A DNA stretch of 64,000 bases from an uncultured Bryobacterales bacterium. GTDB lineage: Bacteria > Acidobacteriota > Terriglobia > Bryobacterales > Bryobacteraceae. The position numbers were made by a program, and so were the translations under genes. The DNA lies in assembly GCA_937959285.1 (NCBI GenBank), contig CALGAR010000080.1, positions 1 through 64,000 of the forward strand, given 5' to 3'. The notes under the pieces were generated by a model. The model ran no database searches. It was given only the letters and a program-made list of their open reading frames with translations, and was not told where the DNA came from. Positions 27,101 through 35,326 of the stretch are shown piece by piece (the stretch's first letter is position 1; each line of letters starts with the position of its first letter).

Positions 27101-27599
27101 CATTGGCGACGCCAGGAGCCAGGTGAACCAGATCCAAAGCATTCCCGGCGAACAGAGGCAGCTCCATGACGCGGCGCTCGTCGATCACCTGGCCAAGCGA
27201 CGACTCGGCGGTAGCGAGCAGCGGAGTTTCCGACTTGACCTCCACCGACTCGGCCACGCTGCCGATTTCCAGTTGCACCGTGACATCCACCGAATCATCG
27301 ATTCGGACCTGGATGTTATCGCGAACGAACTTCTTAAACCCTTCCAGCTCGGCAGTAAGCCGGTAGGTGCCCGGCAGCAGATACGGAAGCGTGAAAATTC
27401 CCGCTTCGTTTGCCGTAGTTCTTGCGCTAACTCCGGTTGCAATATTAGTTACAACGATCTGAGCGTTGGGAACTACGGCGCCGTCGGGATCGACGACCCT
27501 GCCGACGATTCTTCCACGTGAGTCTTGCGCAGACAAAAATGCGCTTAGCAATAGAGCCAGAACGAGAGCCCTTTGCAGACAGAGCCTAAGATGTAACAA
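24135..27599 (-). CDS. Oar-like TonB-dependent outer-membrane receptor
   Basis: About 1154 residues from TTG at 27599, which follows AAGGGAGGAGG and directly begins a signal peptide (ALVLALLLSAFLSAQ); GTG at 27617 or 27662 are alternatives. After cleavage a carboxypeptidase-regulatory-like domain follows (GRIVGRVVDPDGAVVPNAQI, about 30-110), then a plug (SSLGQVIDERRVMELPLFAGN) and a long beta-barrel ending in FALMLTF, the terminal aromatic expected for outer-membrane insertion. Such receptors take up large substrates such as glycans or siderophores using TonB. It stands alone; no SusD or enzyme partner is visible. Ligand unknown. Confidence 0.92.
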   Translation of the reverse strand: MLHLRLCLQRALVLALLLSAFLSAQDSRGRIVGRVVDPDGAVVPNAQIVVTNIATGVSARTTANEAGIFTLPYLLPGTYRLTAELEGFKKFVRDNIQVRIDDSVDVTVQLEIGSVAESVEVKSETPLLATAESSLGQVIDERRVMELPLFAGNALDLVHLAPGVANGTNLRLRKAPFNNAPSQFSTVGGGNYNNEFTIDGVSNTYSDGTSPRVAFSPPQTAVTEFKVQTTTYDASLGNTIGSVVNVSTKSGTNSLHGEAHHWLRNSAFDTPNIFQNRAGQKLPVYQDNRFGASAGAPVYLPKLYNGKNRTFWFYAWEMNLFGDPQSHTATVPTDQMRQGDLSQLLALGPSYQVYDPFTTAPAANGRFSRQPFPGNIIPASRLDPVALKMMSLWPSPNAPGNREFRNNYFNTNKALETYWVHLARFDHAFSDNHRMFVRVHRDFWEEDKNRTFSNDVNGIILNRINRGIALDDVIVVSPSFLVNLRYGITQQEFPERRVSQGVDLASFGFSPQLVNSIPRNLAVIPNTTVGSFTALSGWESGDGTTASLIHNAVATVTWLRGKHNVRFGMDTRVYREFRNRYPTAIAPQLTFNSTYTRGPLDSSPAPQLGGELASFLLGIPAGSMTVVDSTAEQSILYGFYVHDDFKVSNKLTLNLGLRYELDTPMTERFNRAVTHFAFDQSNPIEAAAREAYARNPIPEISPDQFRVLGGLTFAGVNGNPREYWKGERNNFMPRFGFAYQLRPKTVIRGGYGIFYNTIGILQSNTITSGFSQTTPIQASLDNGLTYIATTANPFPNGLVQPLKAAGGLRTFLGQEISFWDTHRKNPYAQRFSLGFQQELPMLFVTEISYVGNRGTRLNVRRNINAIPNQYLSTSPVRDQAWINYLNQQFPNPFRGLDPIYGANITRAQLLRPYPHFGNIFTNEPIGYSWYHSLQARFERRMNRGFTFQLSYTWSKAMEAIEFLNEGDPRPSEVISSFDRTHRIVASGIWEIPFGRGRRFGANLSRPIDFILGGWQLNGVMQRQSGQPLGFGNAIFNGNLHDIVLPDDQRSVDRWFNTEAGFNRNSAEQLASNLRQFPLRFSGIRGPNQDRWDLSLIKNFRVTEQVTMKFRAECFNAWNHPNLANPNTTPTNANFGVITGQDAPRSWQFALMLTF

Positions 27600-27730
27600 G
27601 ACCTCCTCCCTTCCCACCTCAGCGATACGGTTGGAGAAACAGTAAGGCTGAGGGGATACCACGAGACGTAATATGTCGGGTCAGTCTATCACACTGACAG
27701 GAGAAAGGAAAGTCTATCGACCCGGCAGGG

Positions 27731-29110
27731 TTATTGCCTGACTTGCCCGTAAGATTCAAGAAAGCGGGCGACGGTTTTGATCCCTATGTAGAAGTTTTCG
27801 ACCCTATACTTCTCGTTTGGAGAGTGCAATCCATCGTCGGGCAGTCCGAAGCCCATAAGGATCGTGGGAATGCGCAGGTGCCGGGCGAAGTCTCCGACAA
27901 TCGGGATCGATCCGCCGTTTCGGGTGAAGACCGTGGGCCGGCCCATCACTTCCTCGAATGCCTTTGCGGCCACTTGAATCGCGGGATGGTCGGGATTCAC
28001 CATGACTGCCGGTGCGCCGCTCAGCATCCTCACTTCCGTGCGGATCCCGGCTGGCGTCTGATCCGCAACCCACTTCTTAAAGGATGAGACAACACCGTCG
28101 ACGGTTTGCTCCGGCACAAGGCGAAAGCTGACCTTGGCAGTCGCCTTCGCCGGGATCACTGTCTTTGCCCCCGTCCCTGTAAATCCGCCCGCGATGCCGT
28201 GCACTTCAAATGTCGGGCGGGACCAGATACGCTCCAGCACAGTGCGCTCGGGCTCCCCCGTGAGGCGTGTGGAACCTACCTCCTTTTCCAGAAATTCCCT
28301 GTCGTTGAAGGGTAGCTTCTTCCAGCTCTCGATTTCTGCAGGAGCAGGCTCTGCGACGTTCGTATAGATCCCGGGAATTCGAATGCGGCCTTCGGAGTCC
28401 TTGGCCTTTGCGAGCAGCTCAATCAATCCATAAACCGCATTGGGAGCGGCGCCGCCATACAGGCCCGAGTGGAGGTCCCGAGCGGGTCCAGTGGCTTCCA
28501 CCTCCAGGTACACCAGTCCGCGCAGGCCGACACAAAGAGTCGGAATCCCTTCCTGATAAAGCGATGTATCGGAGACCAGGGCAACATCGGCCTTCAGCTT
28601 CTCCGGATTGTTCTCTACATATTGGGAGATCGACGCTCCGCCGATCTCTTCCTCGCCCTCGATGAGAAATTTCACGTTGACGGGAAGGGTTCCGTGGACA
28701 GCGCGCAGAGCCTCGACGGCCTTGATGTGCGTGTACATCTGACCCTTGTCGTCGGATGCCCCGCGCGCATAGATGTTTCCCTCTCGAATGGAGGGCTCAA
28801 ACGGCGGAGTTTGCCAGAGTTCGAGCGGGTCAGCCGGCTGCACATCATAGTGCCCGTAGCAAAGGACCGTGGGCTTGCCGGGAGCATGAAGCCAGTCCGC
28901 GTAGATGAGCGGATGTCTTTCGGTCGGAATGACCTCGATGTGCTCGAGACCCGCGGCTCGGAGGCTCTCGGCGACGAAATGCGCGGCCCTTTCGACGTCG
29001 CCCTTGTGCTCGGGCAGCGTGCTGATGCTGGGAATGCGGAGAAACTCCTTCAGTTCTTCGAGCAGGCGCGCTTCCTGGTTCCGTACGTAAGTGTCGAGGG
29101 CTCCGGGCAT
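27731..29110 (-). CDS. M20 family metallo-dipeptidase
   Basis: 459 residues. Metal ligands in CYGHYDVQPAD and ARGASDDKGQMYTH; catalytic Glu in IEGEEEIGGAS; the dimerisation (lid) domain occupies about 190-350 and FTRNGGSIPI is near the end. This is the PepV/CNDP-like dipeptidase branch (M20.A/C). It likely hydrolyses di- or short peptides using two zinc ions in the cytoplasm; no signal peptide. The next gene downstream on the same strand is the TonB receptor, but a 130-base gap separates them. Confidence 0.93.
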   Translation of the reverse strand: MPGALDTYVRNQEARLLEELKEFLRIPSISTLPEHKGDVERAAHFVAESLRAAGLEHIEVIPTERHPLIYADWLHAPGKPTVLCYGHYDVQPADPLELWQTPPFEPSIREGNIYARGASDDKGQMYTHIKAVEALRAVHGTLPVNVKFLIEGEEEIGGASISQYVENNPEKLKADVALVSDTSLYQEGIPTLCVGLRGLVYLEVEATGPARDLHSGLYGGAAPNAVYGLIELLAKAKDSEGRIRIPGIYTNVAEPAPAEIESWKKLPFNDREFLEKEVGSTRLTGEPERTVLERIWSRPTFEVHGIAGGFTGTGAKTVIPAKATAKVSFRLVPEQTVDGVVSSFKKWVADQTPAGIRTEVRMLSGAPAVMVNPDHPAIQVAAKAFEEVMGRPTVFTRNGGSIPIVGDFARHLRIPTILMGFGLPDDGLHSPNEKYRVENFYIGIKTVARFLESYGQVRQ

Positions 29111-29153
29111 GCTGCAATCTTTCGTGAAGCCCTCATTGTACCGTGACTTCCAA

Positions 29154-29696
29154 TTACCGTTCGGGCTTCATGACGGCCAGAAATCCAAGGTTCCGGTAGA
29201 GCTGCTTGTAATCGAGCCCGCAGCCAATGACGAAGCGGTCGGGAATCTCAAAGCACCGGAACTCGACCGGGATCTGCACGATCCGCCGGGTTGTCCGGTC
29301 GAGCAGAGTGCATAAAGAGAGAGAGTTGGGACCGCGGCTCGCAAGCGTCTGGAGCAGATACCTGGCTGTGAAGCCCGTATCCACGATATCTTCCACCAGC
29401 AGCACATCCTCACCCTCAATCGACTCGTCCAGATCTTTCGAGATGCGAACAACTCCCGATCCGGATGCACGGTTCGAGAAGCTGGAGATTGCGAGGAAAT
29501 CAATCTTCACGGGAATGTCGAGCTCGCGCGCAAGCGCGGTAAGGAAGAAGACGGAACCTTTCAACACCCCGATCAGCTTCAGCTCGCGGCCGCGGTACTT
29601 TTCGGAAATCGAGGCAGCCACTTCGCGCACTCTCTCCTGCACTTGCTCTTCCGTAAAGAGAATGCGCTCGATGCAAGGCGGAAGGGGCTTGCTCAT
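29154..29696 (-). CDS. hpt: Hypoxanthine(-guanine) phosphoribosyltransferase
   Basis: 180 residues. PRPP-binding signature VLLVEDIVDTGFTARYLL and the early LKGSVFFLTALARELD; the C-terminal CGLDYKQLYRNLGFLAVM is typical. Salvages hypoxanthine and guanine to IMP and GMP. Its ATG overlaps the stop of the upstream pseudokinase/nuclease gene in an ATGA arrangement, so the two are translationally coupled. Length is normal. Confidence 0.95.
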   Translation of the reverse strand: MSKPLPPCIERILFTEEQVQERVREVAASISEKYRGRELKLIGVLKGSVFFLTALARELDIPVKIDFLAISSFSNRASGSGVVRISKDLDESIEGEDVLLVEDIVDTGFTARYLLQTLASRGPNSLSLCTLLDRTTRRIVQIPVEFRCFEIPDRFVIGCGLDYKQLYRNLGFLAVMKPER

Positions 29697-30640
29697 GCCT
29701 TGAGGGCTTGCTCGGCCAACCCGTACTTAAAAATGAGATCCCGGAAATCCTTCTCGTAAAATACTTGGATATTGATGTCCGGATAGAGGCTCTTCAGCAA
29801 CTTCACCTTGCGATTCTTCTTAGTTACTAAAGACTGCTTCATCGTAGTAAGTTCAACGTATAAGTCAAATTCCGGAAGATAGAAGTCCGGAGTGAAGGCC
29901 GCCTGGACCTGGCCGCGGCCGTCCCACTGGATCGGAAAGCTGCGCGGCTCGTACTGCCACTCGATCCGGTAAAAGTCAAGCAGGTTGGCGAAAATCTCCT
30001 CGCTGGGGTGCATGAAGGGACGCTTCTTGAGGCTGGCCTTGCCTTTCGGGTGAATGCCGAGCCGCGCAAGCTGAACCTGCAGCCGAAACTGCTGCTGGGA
30101 TTCGAGCTCGCGGGAGAGTAGAGCAGTGTTCTGCAGGCCGCGTTCGACCGCAACCGTTTCTACAAAGCTCGCCATCTGGTCTGCGTTCATGCCTTCGGCA
30201 TTCAAGACCAGATCGAACAGATGGGGCGGGGAACTGGATCGCGAGAAGCGGCGCCGCCGCTCCGCTTTCCTTTCCGCTTCCATCTGACGCAGCAACTGTA
30301 ACGCTGCCTGGCGTTCCAGGCTGTGGTCTATCATGAGCGTCCCGGCCCGGTACGCCCGCGATGCTGTAATGTGAACCTTCAGGACACAGGGGAACTTCAG
30401 CAGGAGTTCCGCGCCATTCACACTGACAACCAAAGGATGTTCGGTCGCAAGACGCAGGAGGACGGAAGCAGCGGCGAGAGGGAACGCCCTGTCGGGAATT
30501 CGCTCATCGGAGCCGTATTCCTCTTCGACGAGCGCCAGGAGGCGGGATTCGTTGATCAACTCCGCCCGAAGCCGTTGCGCCAGCAATCGGGCCAGTTCCT
30601 CATGACGGCACCCCGGTTCGCCGGAAACTGTGATTAACAT
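29693..30640 (-). CDS. Cytidylate-kinase-like domain fused to a PD-(D/E)XK nuclease-like domain
   Basis: 315 residues. The N-terminal half resembles a cytidylate kinase but the P-loop reads GEPGCRHEELARLLA and lacks the GK[ST] needed to bind phosphate; a Lys/Arg-rich lid-like segment is near 130-145. The C-terminal part from about residue 205 looks like a restriction-like nuclease: SEEIFANLLDFY, EWQYEPRSF, FTPDFYLPEFDLYVELT, KNRKVKLLKSLYP. The PDF and ELT positions fit the D and E of the PD-(D/E)XK motif; the usual Lys is displaced. Directly coupled to hpt. Function unknown; a nucleotide-sensing nuclease is speculative. Confidence 0.7.
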   Translation of the reverse strand: MLITVSGEPGCRHEELARLLAQRLRAELINESRLLALVEEEYGSDERIPDRAFPLAAASVLLRLATEHPLVVSVNGAELLLKFPCVLKVHITASRAYRAGTLMIDHSLERQAALQLLRQMEAERKAERRRRFSRSSSPPHLFDLVLNAEGMNADQMASFVETVAVERGLQNTALLSRELESQQQFRLQVQLARLGIHPKGKASLKKRPFMHPSEEIFANLLDFYRIEWQYEPRSFPIQWDGRGQVQAAFTPDFYLPEFDLYVELTTMKQSLVTKKNRKVKLLKSLYPDINIQVFYEKDFRDLIFKYGLAEQALKA

Positions 30641-30703
30641 CCGGTTTAGTGTCCCGAAGACCCTTACGGTCCATGATAGCGCATGCTTGCGCAGGCTCCC
30701 GGC

Positions 30704-32215
30704 TTACGCGGGCCGGGTGGCCAGCGGGGCGGTGTCGCTTGTCGATTGATGAGCGCCTGCGGGCAGGCCAACCGTGAACCGGCTGCCTTTGCCAACTTCG
30801 CTTTCGACGTTGATCCGTCCGCCATGCGCCTTGACGATCCAGTTCACGAAACTCAGTCCAAGCCCCAAGCCCCTCTCCGATGTGGGATCGGAGTTGGGCA
30901 CTCGAAAGAAGCGTTCAAAGATATGGGGCAGATAATTCTTTGGAATCCCGATGCCAGTGTCCGCTACCTCAATCTCCACCCAGCGGTCTCGCCCCTGCAG
31001 CGACACGCGAACCGTGCCGCCTGCCGGCGTGTACTTGACGGCGTTCGACAGAAGGTTACTGACAAGGCGTTCGATCTGCACGCGGTCCGCTTCAATGACG
31101 CATTCATCCGGCAAGTTCGCGTGCAGGCTTACGCGCGCCTCCTCGGCCGGAATCTGGAATTCGGCCACCAGGTCCCGAATCAGGGCCGACAGGTCGATGG
31201 CGGCCTTTTGCAACACGAGGTGTCCGGCCTCAGCCTGCGACAGCAACAGCAGGGTCTTGACGATCTGGGCGAGGCGGTCCACATCCTGAAGCGAATTGAG
31301 GATTGCTTCCCGGTATTGCTCGGCAGTCTGGCAGGTGAGCAGCGCTACTTCCAACTGGCCTCGGATCGAGGTGAGCGGCGTGCGGATCTCGTGGGAAACA
31401 TCGGCGGAAAACTGCCGTGACTGCTGGAGTGAGGCGTTCAGGCGATCCATCATGCTGTTGAACGTCGCGATCAGGTTGTCGAGTTCGTCCTCCGCCCCGC
31501 GCTGGGGAATGCGCAGATTCATGTTCGAGGCTGAAATCCTCCCTGCCGTTTCGGCAAGCGCGTTCACTGGCTGCAACGCCCGCCTGGCGAAAAACCATCC
31601 GATGACCGCGGAACTCACCAGCAGGAAGGGTGCGAGCGCCAGATATTCCCACGTGAAGCTGGAAAGAATGCCTGCGCTGTCGGTGATCGGACGCCCGATG
31701 GCCATAAAATAGGGCCGCCGCCGTTCGTCCAGAATGGTGCCGAACCGGACGAGGTACGGAAGGCCGTGGCCCGTAAGGCGGACCTTCCAGACGTCGGCGC
31801 CTTCATCCATCACCTTTCGGATCGTCTCGGGCGTTTCCGGGCCAAGCGAAAGGTATCCGGTGGAAATTTCGAGAATGCGACCTTCGGCATCCGCCAGAAT
31901 AAACACGCGTTTGAGGCGCTCGACAAAGAACGCTTCGTCCGGATCGTTCTTGTCGTAATACCAGACGGGTTCCATCCGGTTGCCGCGGCGTTCAATGCGG
32001 AGGTAGGCCCTTACGGCTGCCCAATCCTCCTCCAGCATCGCGCGTGCATGATCTTGGAGCGTCGTGGCCAAAGTCTGTCGAAAGACAACGCCGATTCCAG
32101 CGAGGATGAGTGCGAAGAAGAAGACGTAGCTCAACGCCAGGCGGAACCGAAGCCCTCGCGGAATCCGCTTCCACGCGGGTAAAGGCCCCGGTTCTTTGTT
32201 AGCTGGCGTTTTCAT
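30704..32215 (-). CDS. Membrane sensor histidine kinase
   Basis: 503 residues. Membrane helices at about 27-46 and 191-210 enclose a periplasmic sensor domain (about 50-190). HAMP follows (RRALQPVNALAETA), then HisKA with FSADVSHEIRTPLTSI (phosphoacceptor His275), and HATPase_c with N-box LVSNLLSNAVKYTP, G1 VADTGIGIP, and ERGLGLGLSFVNWIV. It is the partner of the response regulator that precedes it in the operon (28-base gap). Stimulus cannot be predicted; relatives of the CusS/heavy-metal type have the same plan. Confidence 0.95.
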   Translation of the reverse strand: MKTPANKEPGPLPAWKRIPRGLRFRLALSYVFFFALILAGIGVVFRQTLATTLQDHARAMLEEDWAAVRAYLRIERRGNRMEPVWYYDKNDPDEAFFVERLKRVFILADAEGRILEISTGYLSLGPETPETIRKVMDEGADVWKVRLTGHGLPYLVRFGTILDERRRPYFMAIGRPITDSAGILSSFTWEYLALAPFLLVSSAVIGWFFARRALQPVNALAETAGRISASNMNLRIPQRGAEDELDNLIATFNSMMDRLNASLQQSRQFSADVSHEIRTPLTSIRGQLEVALLTCQTAEQYREAILNSLQDVDRLAQIVKTLLLLSQAEAGHLVLQKAAIDLSALIRDLVAEFQIPAEEARVSLHANLPDECVIEADRVQIERLVSNLLSNAVKYTPAGGTVRVSLQGRDRWVEIEVADTGIGIPKNYLPHIFERFFRVPNSDPTSERGLGLGLSFVNWIVKAHGGRINVESEVGKGSRFTVGLPAGAHQSTSDTAPLATRPA

Positions 32216-32243
32216 CGGCTTCTGACGATTTGGATAGCGGAAA

Positions 32244-32930
32244 CTACTTTTCCGCAGCCTTCTCGTTCGCTTCCAGCATGTAGCCGATTCCCCGGATGGT
32301 GTGAATCAGCTTCACCGGCCAGCGATCATCGATCTTGCTGCGCAGATGCCGGATATACACGTCGACGATATTGGTCAGACCGTCGTAATCCATATCCCAA
32401 ACGTGCTCGACGATCATGGTGCGGCTGAGCGGGCGGCCGGGGTTCCGCATCATGTATTCAAGAATGCTGAACTCTTTGGGGGCGAGATCAATCGGCTCAC
32501 CGCCGCGAGTCACCTTGCGCCGGATGCAATCGAGATGGAGGTCACCCACCTGGAGCTTCTCCGGCGTGGGCTGGCCCCTTCGCAGGAGTACGCGGACCCG
32601 GGCAAGCAGTTCCACAAAGGCGAAGGGCTTGACCAGATAGTCGTCTGCCCCGAGTTCGAGTCCCTTCACCCGATCGTCGACAGCGCCGCGGGCGCTGAGG
32701 ATGAGCACAGGCGGATTAACCTTTCGGTTCCGGATCCTTTCAAGGACGGTGAGGCCGTCCAAATCGGGCAGCATGAGATCGAGGATGATCAGATCGTAAT
32801 CCGTCGCGTGGACCATGCTGATGGCCGTCTTGCCGTCGCCGGCAACGTCGACCGCATAGCCAGCGCTCTCGAGTCCGCGGCTGAGAAAATCAGCAATTCG
32901 CTTCTCGTCTTCTACTACTAAGAGGCGCAT
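32244..32930 (-). CDS. OmpR/PhoB-family response regulator
   Basis: 228 residues. Receiver domain with phosphoacceptor Asp51 (LIILDLMLPDLDGL), acidic pocket ED near residues 7-8, and Lys102 in DDYLVKPF; C-terminal winged helix from about 130 (DLAPKEFSILEYMMRNPGRPLSR, then VDVYIRHLRSKID). Activated by the adjacent histidine kinase. DUF1802 lies 12 bases upstream, so the three genes form one operon. Confidence 0.96.
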   Translation of the reverse strand: MRLLVVEDEKRIADFLSRGLESAGYAVDVAGDGKTAISMVHATDYDLIILDLMLPDLDGLTVLERIRNRKVNPPVLILSARGAVDDRVKGLELGADDYLVKPFAFVELLARVRVLLRRGQPTPEKLQVGDLHLDCIRRKVTRGGEPIDLAPKEFSILEYMMRNPGRPLSRTMIVEHVWDMDYDGLTNIVDVYIRHLRSKIDDRWPVKLIHTIRGIGYMLEANEKAAEK

Positions 32931-32942
32931 TTGGGTATAGCC

Positions 32943-33527
32943 TTAGTTTGCCATGTTCACCGGACCTCTCATCGCCAGAAGATGCATGATCCGGTCGCGT
33001 TCCCGCAGGAACTGTTCTTCGTCCAACACAAACTGTCTGTCTGTGATTGAAATCTCTTCGGTGAGGTTCACCCAGGATTTACACCCGGCATAAGCGTCCC
33101 GCAGCGGCACCTCAATTGGCTCGCGTAATCGCCAGACGCGCAGCAGCACGAGCCGCAGAGGCAGGTCCGGGCGATAGGCGTAACGCTGCCGGATGAACCT
33201 TTCATTCCACACGTGGAGGGAATCGATTGCGGCAAGATCTTCCGGGAAGGGCGGTGCTGTCAGGAGGCTGTCGACGGTGGCTCCGGAGCGAAGCACCAGG
33301 ACGTCCTCGCTAGGAGGCGCAGGCACGGCAAACCCGGGCTTTAGTAAGTCAGCGTGCTGATGTTCGAAGGTGGGGAAGAAAAGGAATTGCTGGTGTCGCA
33401 GCTCAAAACCTCGGCGGCCTTCGACGATACCGCCTTTGCGCAGCAGAAGGATCTGGCGGCCGGCTTCGAGGGCAGCTACGACGGACGCCCACTCCTTCAG
33501 CGCGACGTTCGTGCTCTCAAAACGCAT
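32943..33527 (-). CDS. DUF1802 family protein
   Basis: 194 residues matching DUF1802: ALKEWASVVAALEAGRQILLLRKGGI near the start and FELRHQQFLFFPTFEHQHADLLKP, then YRPDLPLRLVLLRVWRL. Function of the family is unknown; members sometimes lie near type II restriction systems, none of which is present here. No signal peptide or membrane segment. It is the first gene of the unit with the response regulator (12-base gap) and sensor kinase. Confidence 0.85.
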   Translation of the reverse strand: MRFESTNVALKEWASVVAALEAGRQILLLRKGGIVEGRRGFELRHQQFLFFPTFEHQHADLLKPGFAVPAPPSEDVLVLRSGATVDSLLTAPPFPEDLAAIDSLHVWNERFIRQRYAYRPDLPLRLVLLRVWRLREPIEVPLRDAYAGCKSWVNLTEEISITDRQFVLDEEQFLRERDRIMHLLAMRGPVNMAN

Positions 33528-33858
33528 ACCCCACCCGCCTGGTTGCCTCGACCGTATGTAAAAACCATAGCATTAGTTTCAAACTTCCTCCACTCGAACC
33601 GATAACTAACTCAGGAGGACCTCGAGCCGGTTCTTGGCCGGCAGCGGTTTCCATGCGGGAACCGTGGAAAGCTGCCGGGGCAGACGGACGGGAACCGTCT
33701 CTCCTGGACGCAGACTCGGGCAGACGTATCACTAGCGCTCCTGCCCGTACTCTTTTTCTGTAGGAAGTCCTCTCCGCACCAGCGCTGGCCGGAGAAGCAG
33801 CCTGGCGCTCTCCCGGCGGACCTGTCTTTTATGCCAAGTTTTTGATAGTATTGGGGAT
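33528..33858. other. 331-base divergent intergenic region
   Basis: Lies between the divergent DUF1802 and ppa genes. No ORF is convincing. Only the ppa-proximal TAGTAT (33846-33851) looks like a promoter element. No strong hairpins seen. Confidence 0.5.
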
Positions 33859-34425
33859 GTGAACCCGAAGCTCTACGACCTCGATCCCGGGCCAGAGTGC
33901 CCTGAGATTGTCCGAATGATCGTGGAGATTCCCAAGAACTCCTCGAACAAGTACGAATACGACGGCAATCTCGGCCTGTTCCGCCTCGACCGGGCCCTGT
34001 ACTCTCCAATGCATTATCCCGGCGACTACGGGTTTATACCGGGTACGATCGCTGAGGACAATGACCCGATGGATGTGCTGGTCCTGGTCCAGGAGCCGAG
34101 CTTTACCGGGTGCATGATCGAGGTGCGTCCGGTTGGCGTCCTGAACATGACGGACAACAAGGAAGGGGACCAAAAGATCCTTGCGGTGCCCACGCGCAAC
34201 CCGCGATACGACCAGGTCCACACGATGGATCAGGTTTACCCCCACGTCCGCCGTGAGATCGAACACTTCTTCGCGATTTATAAGGAGCTGGAAGGAAAGA
34301 TCACCAGGATGCTTGGATGGGGCGGTCCGAGGGAAGCTCGGAAGGCCATCATGGACAGCCGCGCCAGGTATCAGCGGGAACGGGCGCCGAAGCTTCAGGA
34401 AGAACGGCCGAAGGTTGCCACCTGA
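33859..34425 (+). CDS. ppa: Inorganic pyrophosphatase, family I
   Basis: 188 residues from GTG at 33859 (the ATG two bases earlier is followed at once by a stop). Signature YGFIPGTIAEDNDPMDVLVL holds the metal-binding aspartates; EIPKNSSNKYEYD supplies the phosphate-binding lysine and tyrosine. Hydrolyses PPi, pulling biosynthetic reactions forward. Length is typical of bacterial family I enzymes. TAGTAT ends seven bases before the GTG, which fits a leaderless transcript. The 3' end overlaps the convergent HIT gene by 31 bases. Confidence 0.96.
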   Translation: MNPKLYDLDPGPECPEIVRMIVEIPKNSSNKYEYDGNLGLFRLDRALYSPMHYPGDYGFIPGTIAEDNDPMDVLVLVQEPSFTGCMIEVRPVGVLNMTDNKEGDQKILAVPTRNPRYDQVHTMDQVYPHVRREIEHFFAIYKELEGKITRMLGWGGPREARKAIMDSRARYQRERAPKLQEERPKVAT

Positions 34426-34916
34426 TCGGGCGGCGGCTCTTCAAACTCCCGACGGAGCCGCTGCCACGTAACTGACAATTCCTCCGGCAGCACGCGAGTT
34501 TCCCCCACTGTCGTCATGAAATTTGTGTCGCCGCACCAGCGGGGGAGAACGTGCATGTGGATGTGCCCCGCGACTCCCGCGCCCGCGCACTCCCCGATAT
34601 TCATACCGATGTTCATTCCATCAGGCTTGTAGAGTTTGCGCAAAATCTGCGCCGTCCTCCGCAAGAGACCCGTCATTTCCATCAGCGCTTCCGGGGATGC
34701 CTCCTCCAGGACGGGAACGTGCTCATAGGGCGCAATCATGACGTGCCCCGAAGTGTACGGATAGAGATTGAGAAGAACGAAGCTATGAACGCCCCGAAAG
34801 ACGACCAGATTTTCCTGGTCGCGATGCTCGGTGGATTTCACGCAAAAGAGGCACCCCTCGGAGGCACCGGATCTTGTGACGTACCGATACCTCCAGGGAC
34901 TCCACAAGTGATCCAT
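34395..34916 (-). CDS. HIT family hydrolase (Ap4A hydrolase/phosphorylase-like)
   Basis: 173 residues. HIT motif HIHMHVLPRW (H-x-H-x-H) near residue 120 and a CLFC zinc-knuckle-like pair at about 22-25; MDHLWSPWRYRYV at the start and YPYTSGHVMIAPYEHV are typical of the bacterial Ap4A-phosphorylase-like branch. Such enzymes cleave nucleotide phosphoanhydride or phosphoramidate bonds. It follows the HU/IHF gene after 25 bases, likely cotranscribed with rpsA-HU. Tail-to-tail overlap with ppa. Confidence 0.93.
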   Translation of the reverse strand: MDHLWSPWRYRYVTRSGASEGCLFCVKSTEHRDQENLVVFRGVHSFVLLNLYPYTSGHVMIAPYEHVPVLEEASPEALMEMTGLLRRTAQILRKLYKPDGMNIGMNIGECAGAGVAGHIHMHVLPRWCGDTNFMTTVGETRVLPEELSVTWQRLRREFEEPPPDQVATFGRSS

Positions 34917-34941
34917 CTTCAGACGGAGAAGCGGAGGAGAA

Positions 34942-35292
34942 CTACGAGGCGCTGGCGGGCGGCTCGTCAGACGTGATTACAGCGGGAGAATCCGGTGCTG
35001 CGCTCGCATTCGCATGGGAGTTGTTCACGAGATCCTTCAGTTCCTTGCTCGGCTTGAAGAAGGGGATGCGTTTCGGTGGTACCTCCACCCGCGCGCCGGT
35101 TTTAGGGTTCCGTCCCACCCGCGGCTGTCGTTGACGGGTCCGGAAGCTGCCAAAGCCTCGAATTTCGATCTTTTCATTCGTGCGCAGGCTTCGCACGATG
35201 CTGTCGAAAATGGCTTCTACGATTACCTCCGAATCCTTCCTGGTCATTTCGACCACTCGTGATACTTCTTCGATCAAGTCCGCTTTAGTCAT
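34942..35292 (-). CDS. HU/IHF family nucleoid DNA-binding protein
   Basis: 116 residues: 92-residue HU core with MTKADLIEEVSRVVEMTRKD, IRGFGSFRTRQRQPRVGRNP and VPPKRIPFFKPSKELKDLV, plus a 24-residue Ala/Ser/Pro tail. The RNPKTG arm and position next to rpsA (as with ihfB in E. coli) favour an IHF-beta-like assignment, but HU cannot be excluded. Bends DNA as a dimer. Confidence 0.94.
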   Translation of the reverse strand: MTKADLIEEVSRVVEMTRKDSEVIVEAIFDSIVRSLRTNEKIEIRGFGSFRTRQRQPRVGRNPKTGARVEVPPKRIPFFKPSKELKDLVNNSHANASAAPDSPAVITSDEPPASAS

Positions 35293-35326
35293 CCTTGGTT
35301 CTCACCTCTCCCAGGGCCAGCCCGAC

